A stretch of 64,000 nt of DNA from Linanthus parryae (GCA_023055425.1 JALGPY010000002.1:135862427-135926426); one strand, 5' to 3'; counted from the stretch's first letter, positions 9,583 through 20,945 are shown. The notes: generated from the sequence alone by a model not told the origin. Numbers and translations: made by a program.

Positions 9583-11376
9583 CCGGGTCGGGCCGTCGAC
9601 CTTAAGTTACATGCGCTGATAGGGAGGCAACCCAATTTAGAGTAGGATGCTATTTATTTATGGTTTTTCTTTTAGTTCTCCATATATGATTTTGAGGGGT
9701 GAGAGAGAGAGAGAGAGAGTTGTGTTAATTCCTCGAATCAGTGTGTAGGGACACATATACAGAAGACGCTCCGGGTTCCCCTTCTTGATGCGCGGGATAG
9801 AGATTGCTTAGAAGGTGCATCAGAATCTGGAAGCGAGGTGAGACTTTTCTGAAAACCGTCAACGGTCCACAAGACCCCTTCTTGTTGCAGTTTTACGGCA
9901 ACAATGCCCATGTAGGTCCGGGCACCACAAGTATCTCTCTCTCGTTTCTACGTTTTGAGCGCTAATTTTTGAAATCCACAGCCTACACATTTAAGCGAGG
10001 AAACTTCCTAATTGATCTCTAAATTCGTTGAGGACAACGAATCGCTTAAATGTCGGGGAATTTGTGTCTACTTTCACTAGCCATGTTTTGTTATTGTATA
10101 GCCTTGTTACATTTAGTTGTGTAGTACTATGTAATACATGTGGTTAGTGTATAGTGTTTTAGTTAGTGTCGTGTTGTGCTAGTTTAAAATTTCTGCATTG
10201 TTTTGCACTTTTACATTATTGGTCCCCCTATCCAAATGTGTTGTTAATTGGGCCAGTCAAATGCAGAGTCTAGGAAAGAGAAAAAAAATAGAAAAAAAAT
10301 CCTTTAAAAGCGAGTTTTTCTTAGTTAAGGGAAATTGATAAAGCTTGAAACCAGAGAGAGTTCAGTGAAAGAGTCTCAATGAATAAGAAGCAACGTAGTA
10401 GGGAAAACCTTAATTTTTAGGGTCTTGCGCACTTGCATCACGAAAGGAAGTCCCGGGTATTCAGGGTAAAGTGGAATGTAGATTTTTGGGCATACCTTTG
10501 GTTCCTATAGTGTGCTATGAGGATTTAATCATGAGGTGGTTGAATAGTATTTTTTCGAGCGGAAACTTGTGGCCTCTTGAAATCGGGGTGGACCTTCGTG
10601 TAGAGATGGTTTCATGTGGTACGCTGCACTAGCCTAAGTGAAGTTAGGGAGTGTACACCACCATCCCTTACGACAGTTTCAAGAGCTAACCGAAAAAGCT
10701 TACACTTAGTTGCTCTAATTGCAAGGCTAAAATTAAAATAAGAGAATGAAAAAAAAAAGAAATCAAAATCTTCTCTTGGACTAGATACGGTGAACAGCCT
10801 AATATGCCCCCGTTTGCGCGGGGAATTTGGATTCAAACCATTTAGAGCGTCTAAGGAAAATTAAATTCAAGCCGCATTAAATGATGTTGTGTCTCCCACC
10901 ACTGGGACAATTTGCATTCATTGTAATAACGGCTGAGAGGGTCTGAAAACCTCATATGACTTGGCGACGAAAGACTACCATTAGACTGAGGATGCCTGGA
11001 CCCTATGAGCTAAAGGACGTGCCCGAATCTTGGTTGATATTGGTGGATGTTTGGGGACCCCCTAGCGATCTTGTGCGTAGGGTCATCGTATTTTTAATTC
11101 CTTGTTTCGGTTGTGTGAATTGCAAAAGAGACTTGTGAGAGCTTGATGATTTTGCTAGTGATAACGACATTGCCCATCTCATATATAAAAAAAAAATTGT
11201 GTTGAATTCGTGCATTGTTCTATAATCGAGTTCCACTGTATAGTCATGTAGATTGCATTGTGTGTGTGTGTTGTTTGTGTCACATGGCTAGTAAATTTTT
11301 ATGAAATTCGGTGGATTAAAACGCAGTGTAAAGTTTGATTTTGCTCGGGACGTGCAAAAAGGTAGTGTGGGGAATT
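9583..11376 (+). other. Non-coding 3' internal region of Athila-B
   Basis: No convincing gene. It holds the GTCGACC/GGGAGGCAACCC block (about 9585-9636), a (GA)n run (9701-9719), the hairpin at 10024-10041 and a purine tract GTGTGGGGA at about 11364-11373 just before the LTR. Confidence 0.5.
10024..10041 (+). promoter_or_regulatory. Conserved TTCGTTG-AGGA-CAACGAA stem-loop
   Basis: A perfect 7-bp inverted repeat with an AGGA loop. It is identical in the younger Athila-like copies (37175-37192 and 42417-42434) although the surrounding sequence has diverged. In all cases a G-rich tract follows. It could be an RNA structure of the element transcript; that role is inference. Confidence 0.5.
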
Positions 11377-12605
11377 TGATAACTCCGAATAGGATTTTAT
11401 ATTTGGCATTGTTTACTACCTATTTTTGGGCATATTGTTGGGTTTAGTTGTCTTTCCGAGTGTTTTTGTGAGATTTTTGTGAAAGTTGAGCTTGTCGCGA
11501 GCAATTGATAATCCGGGCGTTTTTCGCATTATTTACATTTATTTTGTCACTTTTGATCGCACGTGTTGTTTTCGTGTTGTGTTTGAAAGGACACGGAGCT
11601 CATGGATCAAGAGGAGAGGGAAAACGAACTTCGGAACATATGCGGAAGCTTGGGAGAGGAAGAAATCATAGAAAAAGATGAAAAAGAGGGCAAAAGGGGG
11701 TTAAAGTGTCATTTTGACAAGTTTGATTAATGACACTTTAGCACCCAGAAAGGAGGAGAAAAAAGACTTAGAAAAATTTTGGCCGAAGGAAGTTGGAAAC
11801 TCACTGTTTATACGATTAGTGTGTGTGATCGTAGGATCATAAGCTGTTGCCCAGGAGATCGCAAGATCAAGAATTGAGGTCGCACGATCAGTAGCAAAGG
11901 CAGGAACGCAACTCACCACGAGATCCCGCGATGAGACATAGGATCATAGGATATCGTACGATTAGGAATTTGAGATCGTGCGGTCTCTACCCAGACGTAC
12001 TAGCTAATTAGATGAGTGCACGACAGTGACTCAACCTAATTGTGTAGAGAACTTGAACACAATCCCAAATAACCGAGACCGCAAAGGAGAAGTATTAGTC
12101 TTGGCCTAAAGTGGGTAGATTCAGTAGGATTATTTAGCTGTTCTGTGAAACGGTGGGATGACAGGACCTGTTATCGTACCAGTAGATGAACTGCTAGAAC
12201 GGACCGGTAGACAACATGAGACCGAGAGGATATTGTAGTCAACCGAGATGTAAAATGACATGAAACCGATAGGATCATGTCATAGTCTATTACCCGGCTG
12301 AACTAGAATAGAATTGACGTGTTACATAGCTGAACGAGAATTCGTCTACAAGCCTGGGTGATCTAGAGATCGCTTAGTTTCTCCGTATTTGATTTATTAA
12401 TTATAAAAAAAATAAAAATATTAGCTTTTTTGTTATTTCAATTCTTAAAATCATTCAAGTCTTTCCTCCTGTACCATACTCTAAATTAAGTAACTTATTA
12501 AATAGTCTCGAATCTGTCCTCGTGGGATCGATAACTCGAGATTGAAATACCACCCCTATATTACTTGACCGTATACTTGCGCATACGCGTTAAGAAATCG
12601 AATCA
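11377..12605 (+). repeat. 3' LTR of Athila-B
   Basis: It begins TGATAACTCCGAATAGG, matching the TGATAACTCCATATTAGG start of the LTRs at 34091, 39333 and 44255. It shares AATCCGGGCGTTTT and a GATC-rich segment (about 11820-11985) with them. The right end is put at GAATCA (12605) because the next bases belong to the Copia leader; it may be off by two bases. Confidence 0.65.
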
Positions 12606-13296
12606 CAGACCGTAAAACATAATTAAATATTACATTATTTCGATCATCTCGTAGGCCGTAAAACAAACCAAAAAATAAACGTCCACAACAAACAACAACC
12701 TAAGGCCATATCCAATCACCATGCAAAAAGCACATAAATAGTTAAAATCCAATTTTAACGCGCTTGTTCAATTTTTATTGTTTTTGGATGTGCTCGGATC
12801 AAAACAGTCCAATACGGTTCTCCATGGCTTTGGACGAAACCCTAAATGAGTGCCACAAGGCCTAGGGGCCGGCCGACCCTAGGACGCACTGTCGACCCGC
12901 GCGAGCCTAGTCCGGTTCGGCCCTAGGCCCGTGGCCTGTGGATTGGGCGGCAAGGATGGGGGACGGTCCCTAGGGGGCCGAACCTCTTGTGGGAGTTGTT
13001 TCCAAAACAACTTCTACTCCTTGTTGCCCATAAATAGTTGTTTCCATGTTTGAAAAACCCTTTTTCCAAGCATGTGCCCAAACCCTAGCCGTCAAGATCC
13101 AAAAATTCACATCCTATGTGATTCAAACTCACTAATAATTCACATCATATGTACAAATAGGTCTTGTTTGATTGAATCATATTCAATTGCATCAATTATG
13201 CTTAGTTTGTCCGTTTTACGCGATAATCAACAATTCAAAGTGTAAAACAACATGAATTGTAACACATAAACTACATTATGCTCTATGACCTATGGT

Positions 13297-13306
13297 TCTG
13301 ATACCA
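13297..13306 (-). promoter_or_regulatory. Primer binding site (initiator tRNA-Met type)
   Basis: On the minus strand TGGTATCAGA lies one base inside the LTR end, matching the start of TGGTATCAGAGC, which is complementary to the 3' end of plant initiator tRNA-Met. It fixes the LTR as a 5' LTR and the element as minus strand. Confidence 0.85.
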
Positions 13307-13307
13307 C

Positions 13308-14676
13308 TGTAGGGTTTTCATAACGGATACGCAGCGGAATAAACATAAATTAATTTATTTAAGAACCTTCAAGGATCACAGGAAGAGACTACATAACGAT
13401 AGTAAGGGATTAGTATCAAAATAACTTTAGGATCTCCTTTGATGACTTCTCACGTGAAATTGTGTTCACGTCTCTATGGCTAGCCCACTCCTAGGATTGA
13501 AACCGGATCCTTCAAGCCTTTTTTCTATCTAGGATTGAAGGAAGAAGAGGAAGAAGATCACGATCACGATCATGCAAAACGAAGCAAGGAGGGGCGGTCC
13601 TCCTTGTTCCGCCGACGGGGTAGGGGCGGTCCAAGGGGGGTCTCGGCCTCCTTTGGTTTTGCTCTCTCTCCTTGATTTTCTCTCGCACTCAATGTGTTAT
13701 GAGAATTAGTTGTGGGAAGGAAGCTAGGAGTGCCTTTATATAGTCCAACAACTCCTTGTTGACTACATAAAAGCCCCTATCCTAATCCTACTCATGTACG
13801 GATTAGTCCAACTTGTAAATTAGTCCTAGTTTGCAAGTAGTTGCGTATTTATCCTTCTTATTAAATTAATCATATTAATTACTTCCTGACCACATAGGTT
13901 TCTACTTAGTTGGTAGTAACAATTTACTAACATGGAGCGCCTCTAGCAAGACATCCACGCTACCCAACTAATAGTAATAGTCATTCGACATACCTTGTGC
14001 AAGTATTGTCTCATCCCTTTGTCTCAATATCCAGATTGGACACGAGACATACAAGTCACACTCGTATATCCAATCCATAGTTTCTTGATCCTGGGAATAG
14101 TCTCATTCAAGCAGATAACATCAATATCCGATATGGATTTATCTGAGTCTGGCCAGACATTCTATGAGCACCATCCCTCGAGTGGGAGGGACAAATCCTA
14201 ACTATGTCACTACTATATCTAATCTTGCTTCCTTATTGTATCCGACTAACGCCTTTATTACGATCCAGTTACGGTGTAGCGTTTAACGATGTCAACACAC
14301 AATATTCCACAACTAGAGGATCTAGTGACTTCAAGTCTAAGGATGACAATACCGTTGTAACTACAAGAAGCACTTGTGACTTTATATAACATGTGTGTAG
14401 CCTTCTCGTTATGGGCCAATCCAGTATGCTATTACTCCTAATACATACCCATGTGTTGGATCGTGATATCTCCATATCAATCCAAAACCCATACTAGTCT
14501 ATAGTTGATCGTCCTGTTAATCAATATAATTGAGTAGGGATATTTAAGATAAACAACATATTTGCAATCTAAGGACTTCATTATATTAAATATCCGCATA
14601 AATAATACAATGAATGTTTATAGTCAAAATCACTATCCACACTAAAAAGATTTCCTCTAGGGAACCTATTCCAACA
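13308..14676 (-). repeat. 5' LTR of Copia family 1, copy 2
   Basis: 1369 bp, from TGTTGGAATAGGTTCCC at 14676 to CCCTACA at 13308 (minus strand). Its TATA box reads ACTATATAAAGG near 13734-13745. It is clearly related to copy 1 but diverged by many substitutions, so the two are separate insertions. The base run TTTGC at 14677-14681 is the expected right-hand target duplication. Confidence 0.85.
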
Positions 14677-14687
14677 TTTGCCCGCAC

Positions 14688-15178
14688 TTGAAATGGCCCC
14701 TACAAGAGAACAACTCAGGGACCATAAACGGTGTGAATGTCACGAATAAGTGTCGCATCCAATACTTGAGTGCAGTAAATTATGTTGATAGAAAGCTAAA
14801 AGAAGGAGAGTTGATCATCGAAGAACCGGTGAAGGATGTGCGTAGTAATCTTTTACCATTGCATTCCACGAACCAATATGAAATGAAGTTGCAGTAGTTT
14901 CCATCATGGATCATGATGTAGAAGAGGATGAGGACATTCCAGTTGTGGAATATGTTAATTATGATGAAGATTATGGAGTGGACATAGAGGATTCATGTGC
15001 AAGACGAGTAGTGGACTCGTACAAGTTTGAAAGATTTTATAATGATATGAAATTCTCTGCAGAATATCGATTGGAGATGAAAAAAACAATTTTGCGTGTA
15101 GTGTAGGATTTCAAAGAGGATTTGGTAGTTGCTAATGGATATGTTGCGAGAGCTGTTTGATCAAATAGTCCGGTAATA
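14688..15178 (+). pseudogene. Tat-D region upstream of protease (gag/pro linker remnant)
   Basis: Two short frames (14688-14897 and 14906-15106) encode LIIEEPVKDVRSNLLPLHST and an acidic segment VEEDEDIPVVEYVNYDEDYG. They lie just upstream of protease in the right direction. I see no CCHC knuckle. Assignment rests on position only. Confidence 0.35.
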
Positions 15179-15199
15179 TTATTCTCGGAAGTTGATAAA

Positions 15200-15575
15200 A
15201 AGACAGATTCGAATCATCATAGACCTCTGTATGTGACAGCCATAGTCAATAGCATTGAGTTCAAGCGAGCATTTGTTGATGGAGGCGCAACTGTGAACGT
15301 GATACCAATTAGTACTCTGGAACCAGGTGGTATACCAGAAAATAAAATAGTTAAATGACCATCTCCTTTGCTTGGGTTTGGCAGCGAATCGAATATTACG
15401 GTAGGATGGATCATATTGGGAATTCAATTGGAAGAATTAAATGTTCTGCGAAGTTCCACGTGATAAATTCCAACACTACATATCACATCATCATTGGACG
15501 CGCGCTGATTCATCGTTTTGATGTGGTACCCTCTACATCACATCAGATGATGAGGGAGATCTGGAAAACAGAGTG
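15200..15575 (+). pseudogene. Tat-D aspartic protease remnant
   Basis: RPLYVTAIVNSIEFKRAFVD followed by GGATVNVIP is the retropepsin strand with the active-site Asp (D-G-G here in place of D-S/T-G). The second half, in another frame, reads NTTYHIIIGRALIHRFDVVP, the typical flap/second-lobe segment ending in a PSTSHQ-like motif. A frameshift and a stop near 15355 separate the halves, so it cannot be functional as it stands. Confidence 0.65.
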
Positions 15576-15984
15576 ATTGACATCCCGGATTCGGTTAATC
15601 CCTTTAATTTGAATGAAGCTCACTTGACAGAAGCGTTTTGGTTCAAAGAGTTGGGAGGTAAAGAAACACCAGCTCCTTTCCATGCCATAGCATTGCCTAA
15701 GTGGGAGGACATTAAGGACCAGTCACCTGGAGGCGTCATGTTGATGAGAGAAACCACAAAAGATGCAGGAGTTGCAAAGAAAGAAGCGCCAAAGGTGGTA
15801 TCTCACAAAAAATAATATTTATTCTCTAAAGAGATTTGTCGAGAATGATGTTGATGGAAATGAAGTTAGTAGATTTTATCAAAATGGGAGGAAATGTTAT
15901 CGCATATGAAGGTGCGCGAGGTCGTCTTCAGGAGATTCCACTGCAGATGTCCCTAAGAAAATTGAGCATCGAGAAGACGAAGAA

Positions 15985-16376
15985 ATGGAAGACGATTTGG
16001 TTGAGATACCAATGGATAAATTAAAAAAGGCTCCAGAATGTATAGAGGATTCTCCAAAGCCACAAAAGAAAGAGTTGAAAGAAGTATTCTTAAGCCCTAC
16101 CAAGGAAAAGAAGAGGCCAATGTTTTTATATGCGGATCTTAACCAAGAGGAAGAGGAAATTTTGATATCATTGCTCCGAGAATGCAAAGATGTATTTGCC
16201 TGGGGATATGATAAAATGATTGGATAGGACACAGAAGTCACAATGCACAGATTAGATGTCATTCCAGACGCAAATCCAATCAAACAGAGCACGCAAAACT
16301 TTCGACCAAAAGATAGAGATGAAGATTAGAGAATAAATAGAGATGTTACTTAAAGTAAAGTTCATTAAACCTCTAC
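15985..16376 (+). pseudogene. Tat-D RT N-terminal part
   Basis: ECKDVFAWGYDKMIG followed, after a stop, by HRLDVIPDANPIKQSTQNF is the conserved start of Tat reverse transcriptase (DVFAW...HRL...P). A stop replaces the residue after MIG and a second stop follows near 16329. The frame then runs up to KPLHH at 16376, where the solo LTR breaks it. Confidence 0.65.
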
Positions 16377-16381
16377 ATCAT

Positions 16382-18564
16382 TGTTCGCGATAATTCCCAA
16401 GTATAGGAATATCGTTCTAAGTAGTACCCGAGTAAGAACGGGGTCGATTTCCACAAGGAGAGGAGGTTTAGACAATGACTTGCAAAACTAGAAAACGACT
16501 AACTAAACGATAAAAGCAACTTCTCTCAATGGCTTTAGAGCTTGCCAAGCTATCGAATCCACCACAAAATGTGATGGAGCAAGTTTAGAGTACGATTTAG
16601 AGTAAAAGACTAATAAAGCGACAATTCAAGAAAATAAGCGAAATATCAAGTAATGAGGGGCTAGGGATCATCGGTTTCTCTAGTGACCAATCCTCCTATT
16701 AGATTCAAGCCCGATTCTCAATTCCCATGTGTCAATCCACAAGACAAGTATCTCAAGAAGTGATTGCTCATACAATCCAACTCGCGACAAGAGAAGTGTG
16801 TAAATCCAACACGCTATTCAAGCACTAAAGAGGCTATTCCAATGAGATTCTCCAAATTTCAAGTGTTTCAAGCATCAACCATATGTAAACACACATAGAT
16901 GTTTCCACATGAAAGATCAAGCAACAAATGAAATTTGTAAATTCTCACTCAAATCACCTAACTAGAACTCGATTTCTCAAAGTTAGGATTGATGAGTTCC
17001 TCTCACTCAAATGCAACTTCAAATCAAACACGTCAAAAGTATTCGCACATCTACCTATTCAATGCATCAAATACTTCAACAAGAGAAATCCAAACATTGC
17101 ACTAAGCACTCAAGTGAACCCAATTCAACCCATTCATCCTTGAAGTTCAACTTAAATCAATAGGGAGATTTAGACACTAGATAGTCCCAAATCACCCAAG
17201 CAAGTGAATTAGCTAAACATGAGTATAAATTCAAGAGAAGTAAAGAAAATTATCATTCCATTCATCATACTTGAATCCAACACAACTTATCACCAATTCA
17301 ACCTCAATACATCAACTACTACTCGATTCAAACTACAAAAACGAGCAATAATCACTTCCAACTACAATACTAAACTACCAAGTCACCCAACAAATCAAGC
17401 TGCTGCTGCTGCTACTGTCTCTACAGCTGCTGCTGCTGCAGTTACCAACGAAGAACAGAACAGTAGCAGCAAGCAAACAGAGCAGAAACAAACAGACCCA
17501 AAATTGTCCAAAATCGGACTGAAAATGCTTTGAATCGATGCTCCTCTCTCCCTCTCTCCCTCTTTCTCTGTTCGAGCTCAAGAACAGCCCCTAAACAAGG
17601 AGAAATCAGAGAGAGAGAGAGGAGACAGACAAAACCCAAAACAGAGCCGACGGGTTAGAAGAAGAGCCCGATTCAATTCTTCGTTTCGACTTATATAGAC
17701 CTTGTCTCTGAGCTTCCTTGGCCTCCAAGAATGTATCCCTACCCTCCAATTCATCTTAGACCCTCTGAATCGTTGATTTGTAGAGCTCATGAACCCTAGG
17801 TTTGATTTGAGGCTTTTCGTTTGGGTTGTTCTTGGGCCGAATTAAGGGCCGTAGTAGAGAGAGCTTGGGCTTAGGAGCGTTTTGGTACCGGATTTGGGTG
17901 ATTTGGTGAAGAATTGGTCAGGTTTTGGAGTTGGCCGAAGCTTCAAGCGAAGCTTCCATGGAGTCCTTCGTTCGCTGCTGTGTTTTTCGTCGGGGAGAGA
18001 GAGGAGAAACAGACGACTTCTATGCTGATTTGCCGAATGATCAATTCGGCCCCCTCTCGTTTGATGTAATGTTTTAAAATACCCCCGTTATTCTTTTAAA
18101 ACTTTTGGAAAATAGCAACAACACCCCAACTCCGTTAAGAACCCTTCAAAATAGCCATTAAAAGGTTTAGAAACTTGCACTTGCGCCCCACTTCCGTTAA
18201 AAATGTATCTTTTTGTCCCTTGACCTTCACTTTTGACTTCTAGATCTTCAATAATGACCAAAATTCTTCTCTTGTAATCTCAAATAGGCCCTTAAATCTT
18301 CAACTATTCTTCAAATTAGGTCCTCCAAGTCCCTTCTTCATGGCTCTCGAGCCGCAAATCCTCTTCAAATTCATCGTTTAAACTCCCCTAGCTCGCCTCT
18401 TGCGTTTTAAAGCACGTCTTCACCTACAAAATTAGGGAAAAACAACCAAAACTACGAAAACAGCATAAGTCTAGAAAGAGAGATAAAATAGATAAATTAC
18501 ACATATTAGCAAGTTATGAAGAGTTCATTAACATACTAAAACATGCAATTTTATCTCGTTAACA
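16382..18564 (-). repeat. Solo LTR inserted in RT of Tat-D
   Basis: 2183 bp, on the minus strand from TGTTAACGAGATAAAATT to TTATCGCGAACA. Flanks are identical 5-bp duplications, ATCAT at 16377-16381 and 18565-18569. Removing the insert and one ATCAT rejoins the RT frame exactly. The end (a GGAAATCGACCCCGTTCTTAC-like block) has the style of gypsy LTR ends. No internal region or second LTR is present. Simple GCT/CAG triplets occur near 17399-17440, and CT-rich tracts near 17540-17620. Confidence 0.85.
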
Positions 18565-18569
18565 ATCAT

Positions 18570-19310
18570 CCTACCTGGCTCGCTAACATTGTACATGTAG
18601 TGAAGAAGAATGGACAGCTGCGAGTTTGTGTTGACTTTAGAGATCTGAACAGATTTTGTCCAAAGGATAACTTTTCTTTTCCAAACATAGATCTTTTGGC
18701 TGACTCAACTGTAGGTCACCAAATGTTTGGATTGATGGATGGCTTTAGTGGATACAACCAAATTAAAATGAATCCTGAAGATGCAAAGAAGACTGCCTTC
18801 ATCACGCCCGTTGGAAGATTTTATTACACTGTCATTCTTTTTGGCTTGAAAAATGCTGGTGCGACATACCAACGCACGATAATGACATTATTTCATGATA
18901 TGATGCATTAGGAAGTGGAATTTTACGTGGACGGTTTGGTTATAAAGTCCCGCCAGAAAGATGACCATCTAAAGGATCTAAAGAAAGTGTTTGAGACATG
19001 CAGAAAATATGAGCTGAAAATGAATCCAATGAAGTGCCCATTTGGAGTGACTTTAGGAAAATTCTTGGGACGTGATTCACGAGAAGGAACCAAACCAGAT
19101 CCTGCGAAAGTATCAACAGTTACTAGCCTACCAGCACCACCAACTCAGAGTGTGTTAAAGACTTTCTTGGACAAGCTATCATACCTACGACGTTTCATAC
19201 ATGCAATTGAAAAATTGAATTTTCGCTTCAACAATTTGCTCAAGAAGAATGAATTTTACAACTGGATAGAGGAGCATCAAGACGTATTTGATAAATTGAA
19301 GAGACTTGGT
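18570..19310 (+). pseudogene. Tat-D reverse transcriptase, main part
   Basis: It contains LRVCVDFRDLN, FSGYNQIKMNPEDAKKTAFI and LFGLKNAGATYQR, unmistakable Ty3/gypsy RT blocks of the Tat type. A TAG at 18909-18911 follows MMH. The catalytic YVDD box reads YVDG (about 18924-18935), so the second metal-binding Asp is lost. The thumb/connection segment (LDKLSYLRRFIHAIEKLNF) follows. Dead enzyme. Confidence 0.85.
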
Positions 19311-19790
19311 ATCCCCACGAGTCGTGATCGCACCTCAACTTGGGTCCCCTTTGCTCCTGTACTTGACTTCGAAAAAGAAATCGATTGGTGCTTTATTAGC
19401 TCAAGAGTTTGAAGGACATGAGAGACCTATCTACTACATTTATTGACTAGTACAAGCAGCTGAATCTAGGTATACTGACATCGAGAGACATTGTCTTACA
19501 CTCTTCTTCGTCATCAACAAGCTGAAGCATTATTTCGCATCTCATAAGGTTGTGGTGATGACTAAAAGCGATCCCATACGATATCTTTTGGCACATCCTT
19601 CTCCTTGTGGGATATTGTCAAAATGTTTTATGACCATATCCGCGTACGGTATCACTTGTGTGCGACCAAAGGCCATCAACTCTCAAGTAGTTGGTAATTT
19701 ACTAGCACGATTCCCGAATGCGAATTACGAGCCCATGATAGAAGATATGCTAGAAGAACCAGAGATTCATGCGATAGCATCACTCTAATT
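19311..19790 (+). pseudogene. Tat-D RNase H (retroviral type) remnant
   Basis: After a frameshift near 19310-19370, the frames give EGHERPIYYI, ESRYTDIERHCLTLFFVINK and HYFASHKVVVMTKSDPIRYL, which match the RNase H region of gypsy elements (YYL-S...E.RY...E...L). Internal stops are present. The stretch ends near ANYEPMIEDM. Confidence 0.65.
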
Positions 19791-19795
19791 GAAAT

Positions 19796-20150
19796 TAAAT
19801 TTCAATGGTTCATCAACAAGAACAGGAGGAGGTACGGGAATTGTATTGATAAAACAAAATGCGAAGTAATTCAGATTTCATGCAAATTGGATTTTGCGGT
19901 TACCACCAACGAAGCAGAATATGAAGCATTAATCGCAGGTCTTCTTTCAGCTAAGGCTTTAGAAGTTCAGAACCTGATAGTAATGGGGGACTCCAAAATT
20001 TTCGTAAAACAGGCTTAAGGAGAGCATGCCTTGAAATAAATCAATCTCTTAAGCTACAACTCAATTGTGAAACATTTAGTTTAAATATTTTGTTCAATTA
20101 GATATGAACACACTCCAAGGTATGATAATCTTCATGCTGATACTCTCGCT
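19796..20150 (+). pseudogene. Second, archaeal-type RNase H remnant
   Basis: FNGSSTRTGGGTGIVLI, then TTNEAEYEALIAGLLSAKAL and IVMGDSKIFVKQ fit the D-G-S...G.G, N-E-A-E-Y-E-A and G-D-S blocks of the extra RNase H that Tat elements carry after their normal RNase H. The first Asp of the DGSS block reads N here. Stops and frame changes are present. Confidence 0.65.
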
Positions 20151-20195
20151 ACTCTCGGATCGAAGATCAGTACTGATAAATGCCCAGTAAATATT

Positions 20196-20611
20196 TTGAT
20201 TGAAGTCAAGTCTACTCCATTGTCATTTAAAGATCTATGTGAGGAACATGTTGTGGAACAAGAAGATTGGAGAAGACCCATTTTACATGCGATAGCCGAA
20301 GGAACAAGCAAACAAATGTGGGTACAACAAAAGGATACTGCATCCACGACAATCTGCTCTACTTCAAAGGACCCGGAGGTATTCTCATGAGATGCGTTTA
20401 TGAAGAAGAAGGAAAAAACCAATTAGAGAAGATTCACGAAAATTCTTGTGGAGATAATGAATTCTCGATCTACAGAAAAGCGCAATGCTATGGGATCCAT
20501 TGGCCTCATATGGCTAGTTATGCTACGAGTTTGCAAGGAAGTTGTGATAAATGTTTGCTTATCAAAGATTCTCTCGAAATTTGTGTTGTCAATGATGTTG
20601 CAGATTGGTAA
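20196..20611 (+). pseudogene. Integrase zinc-finger-like module 1
   Basis: DWRRPILHAIAEG opens the spacer that usually precedes integrase. After a frameshift near 20270-20330 the frame reads DNLLYFKGPGGILMRCVYEE, then IHENSCG, and ends GSCDKC, the HHCC pattern of a gypsy integrase N-terminus. A second complete module of the same kind follows, which is unusual. Frameshifted. Confidence 0.55.
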
Positions 20612-20945
20612 AAACCCCTAATAGATTATTTTAATGATGATATTCATCCAAGAAACAAGAAGGAAAATGAAAAAGTTAAGAGAAAGGCCCACCCATATAT
20701 GCTCAAACAAAACTTGTTGTGGCAAAAAGGATTTGATGGGAATTTCTTAGATGTACAAACGGACAAGAAAGTCAAGAAGTTATGGAACTATCCCATCAAG
20801 TTGAACATCAAGGAGGTGCAAAGCTTTGCAGACAACTCTTGACTTTGGGTTATTTTTGGCCAACTATGGAGGCTGACTGTCGTGAGAAAGTCGAAAGTCA
20901 AACGATGTCAATGTTGTCAATTCAATGGCAATCTCGTGCAGGTTC
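20612..20945 (+). pseudogene. Integrase zinc-finger-like module 2
   Basis: It again begins with a DW..PLIDYFNDDIHP spacer (one stop), continues QNLLWQKGFDGNFL, then in shifted frames MELSHQVEHQGGAKLC, LTLGYFWPTMEADC and RCQCCQFNGNL. The HHCC ligands (H, H, C, C) are all visible if frames are combined. This module leads directly into the integrase core. Confidence 0.6.

Larger units (their letters stand above)
8636..12605 (+). mobile_element. Athila-like non-autonomous element B, 3' portion
   Basis: It contains broken pieces of an acidic/basic ORF (8652-9582), a conserved GTCGACC...GGGAGGCAACCC block (about 9585-9636), a TTCGTTG/CAACGAA hairpin (10024-10041), a purine tract and a 3' LTR. All of these occur in the same order in the younger elements at 34-46 kb. 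No pol is present between the ORF and the LTR. The left edge abuts the Tat-A LTR, so Tat-A probably inserted here. The 5' part would lie left of the window. Confidence 0.65.
12606..14676 (-). mobile_element. Copia family-1 element, copy 2: 5' LTR plus leader
   Basis: The minus-strand element has its 5' LTR at 13308-14676, then a primer binding site, then about 700 bp of non-coding leader down to 12606, where the Athila-B LTR interrupts it. No gag frame is visible in the leader, which includes a GC-rich stretch at 12860-12970. The rest of the element should lie left of Athila-B, outside the window. Confidence 0.7.

Noticed and set aside
1..14676. The LTRs at 1-1367 and 13308-14676 as the two LTRs of one element
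   Set aside because: Both face the same way, but 1368 onward is Tat 3' UTR with no polypurine tract on the correct side, and the two LTRs differ at many positions. They are separate insertions.
17399..17440. GCT/CTG triplet run as a possible expansion repeat
   Set aside because: Short and interrupted, in a non-coding LTR; ordinary microsatellite.
17219..17533. 104-aa ORF with an Ala/Gln/Asn-rich end
   Set aside because: It lies inside the solo LTR; the Ala run is a GCT/CTG simple repeat.
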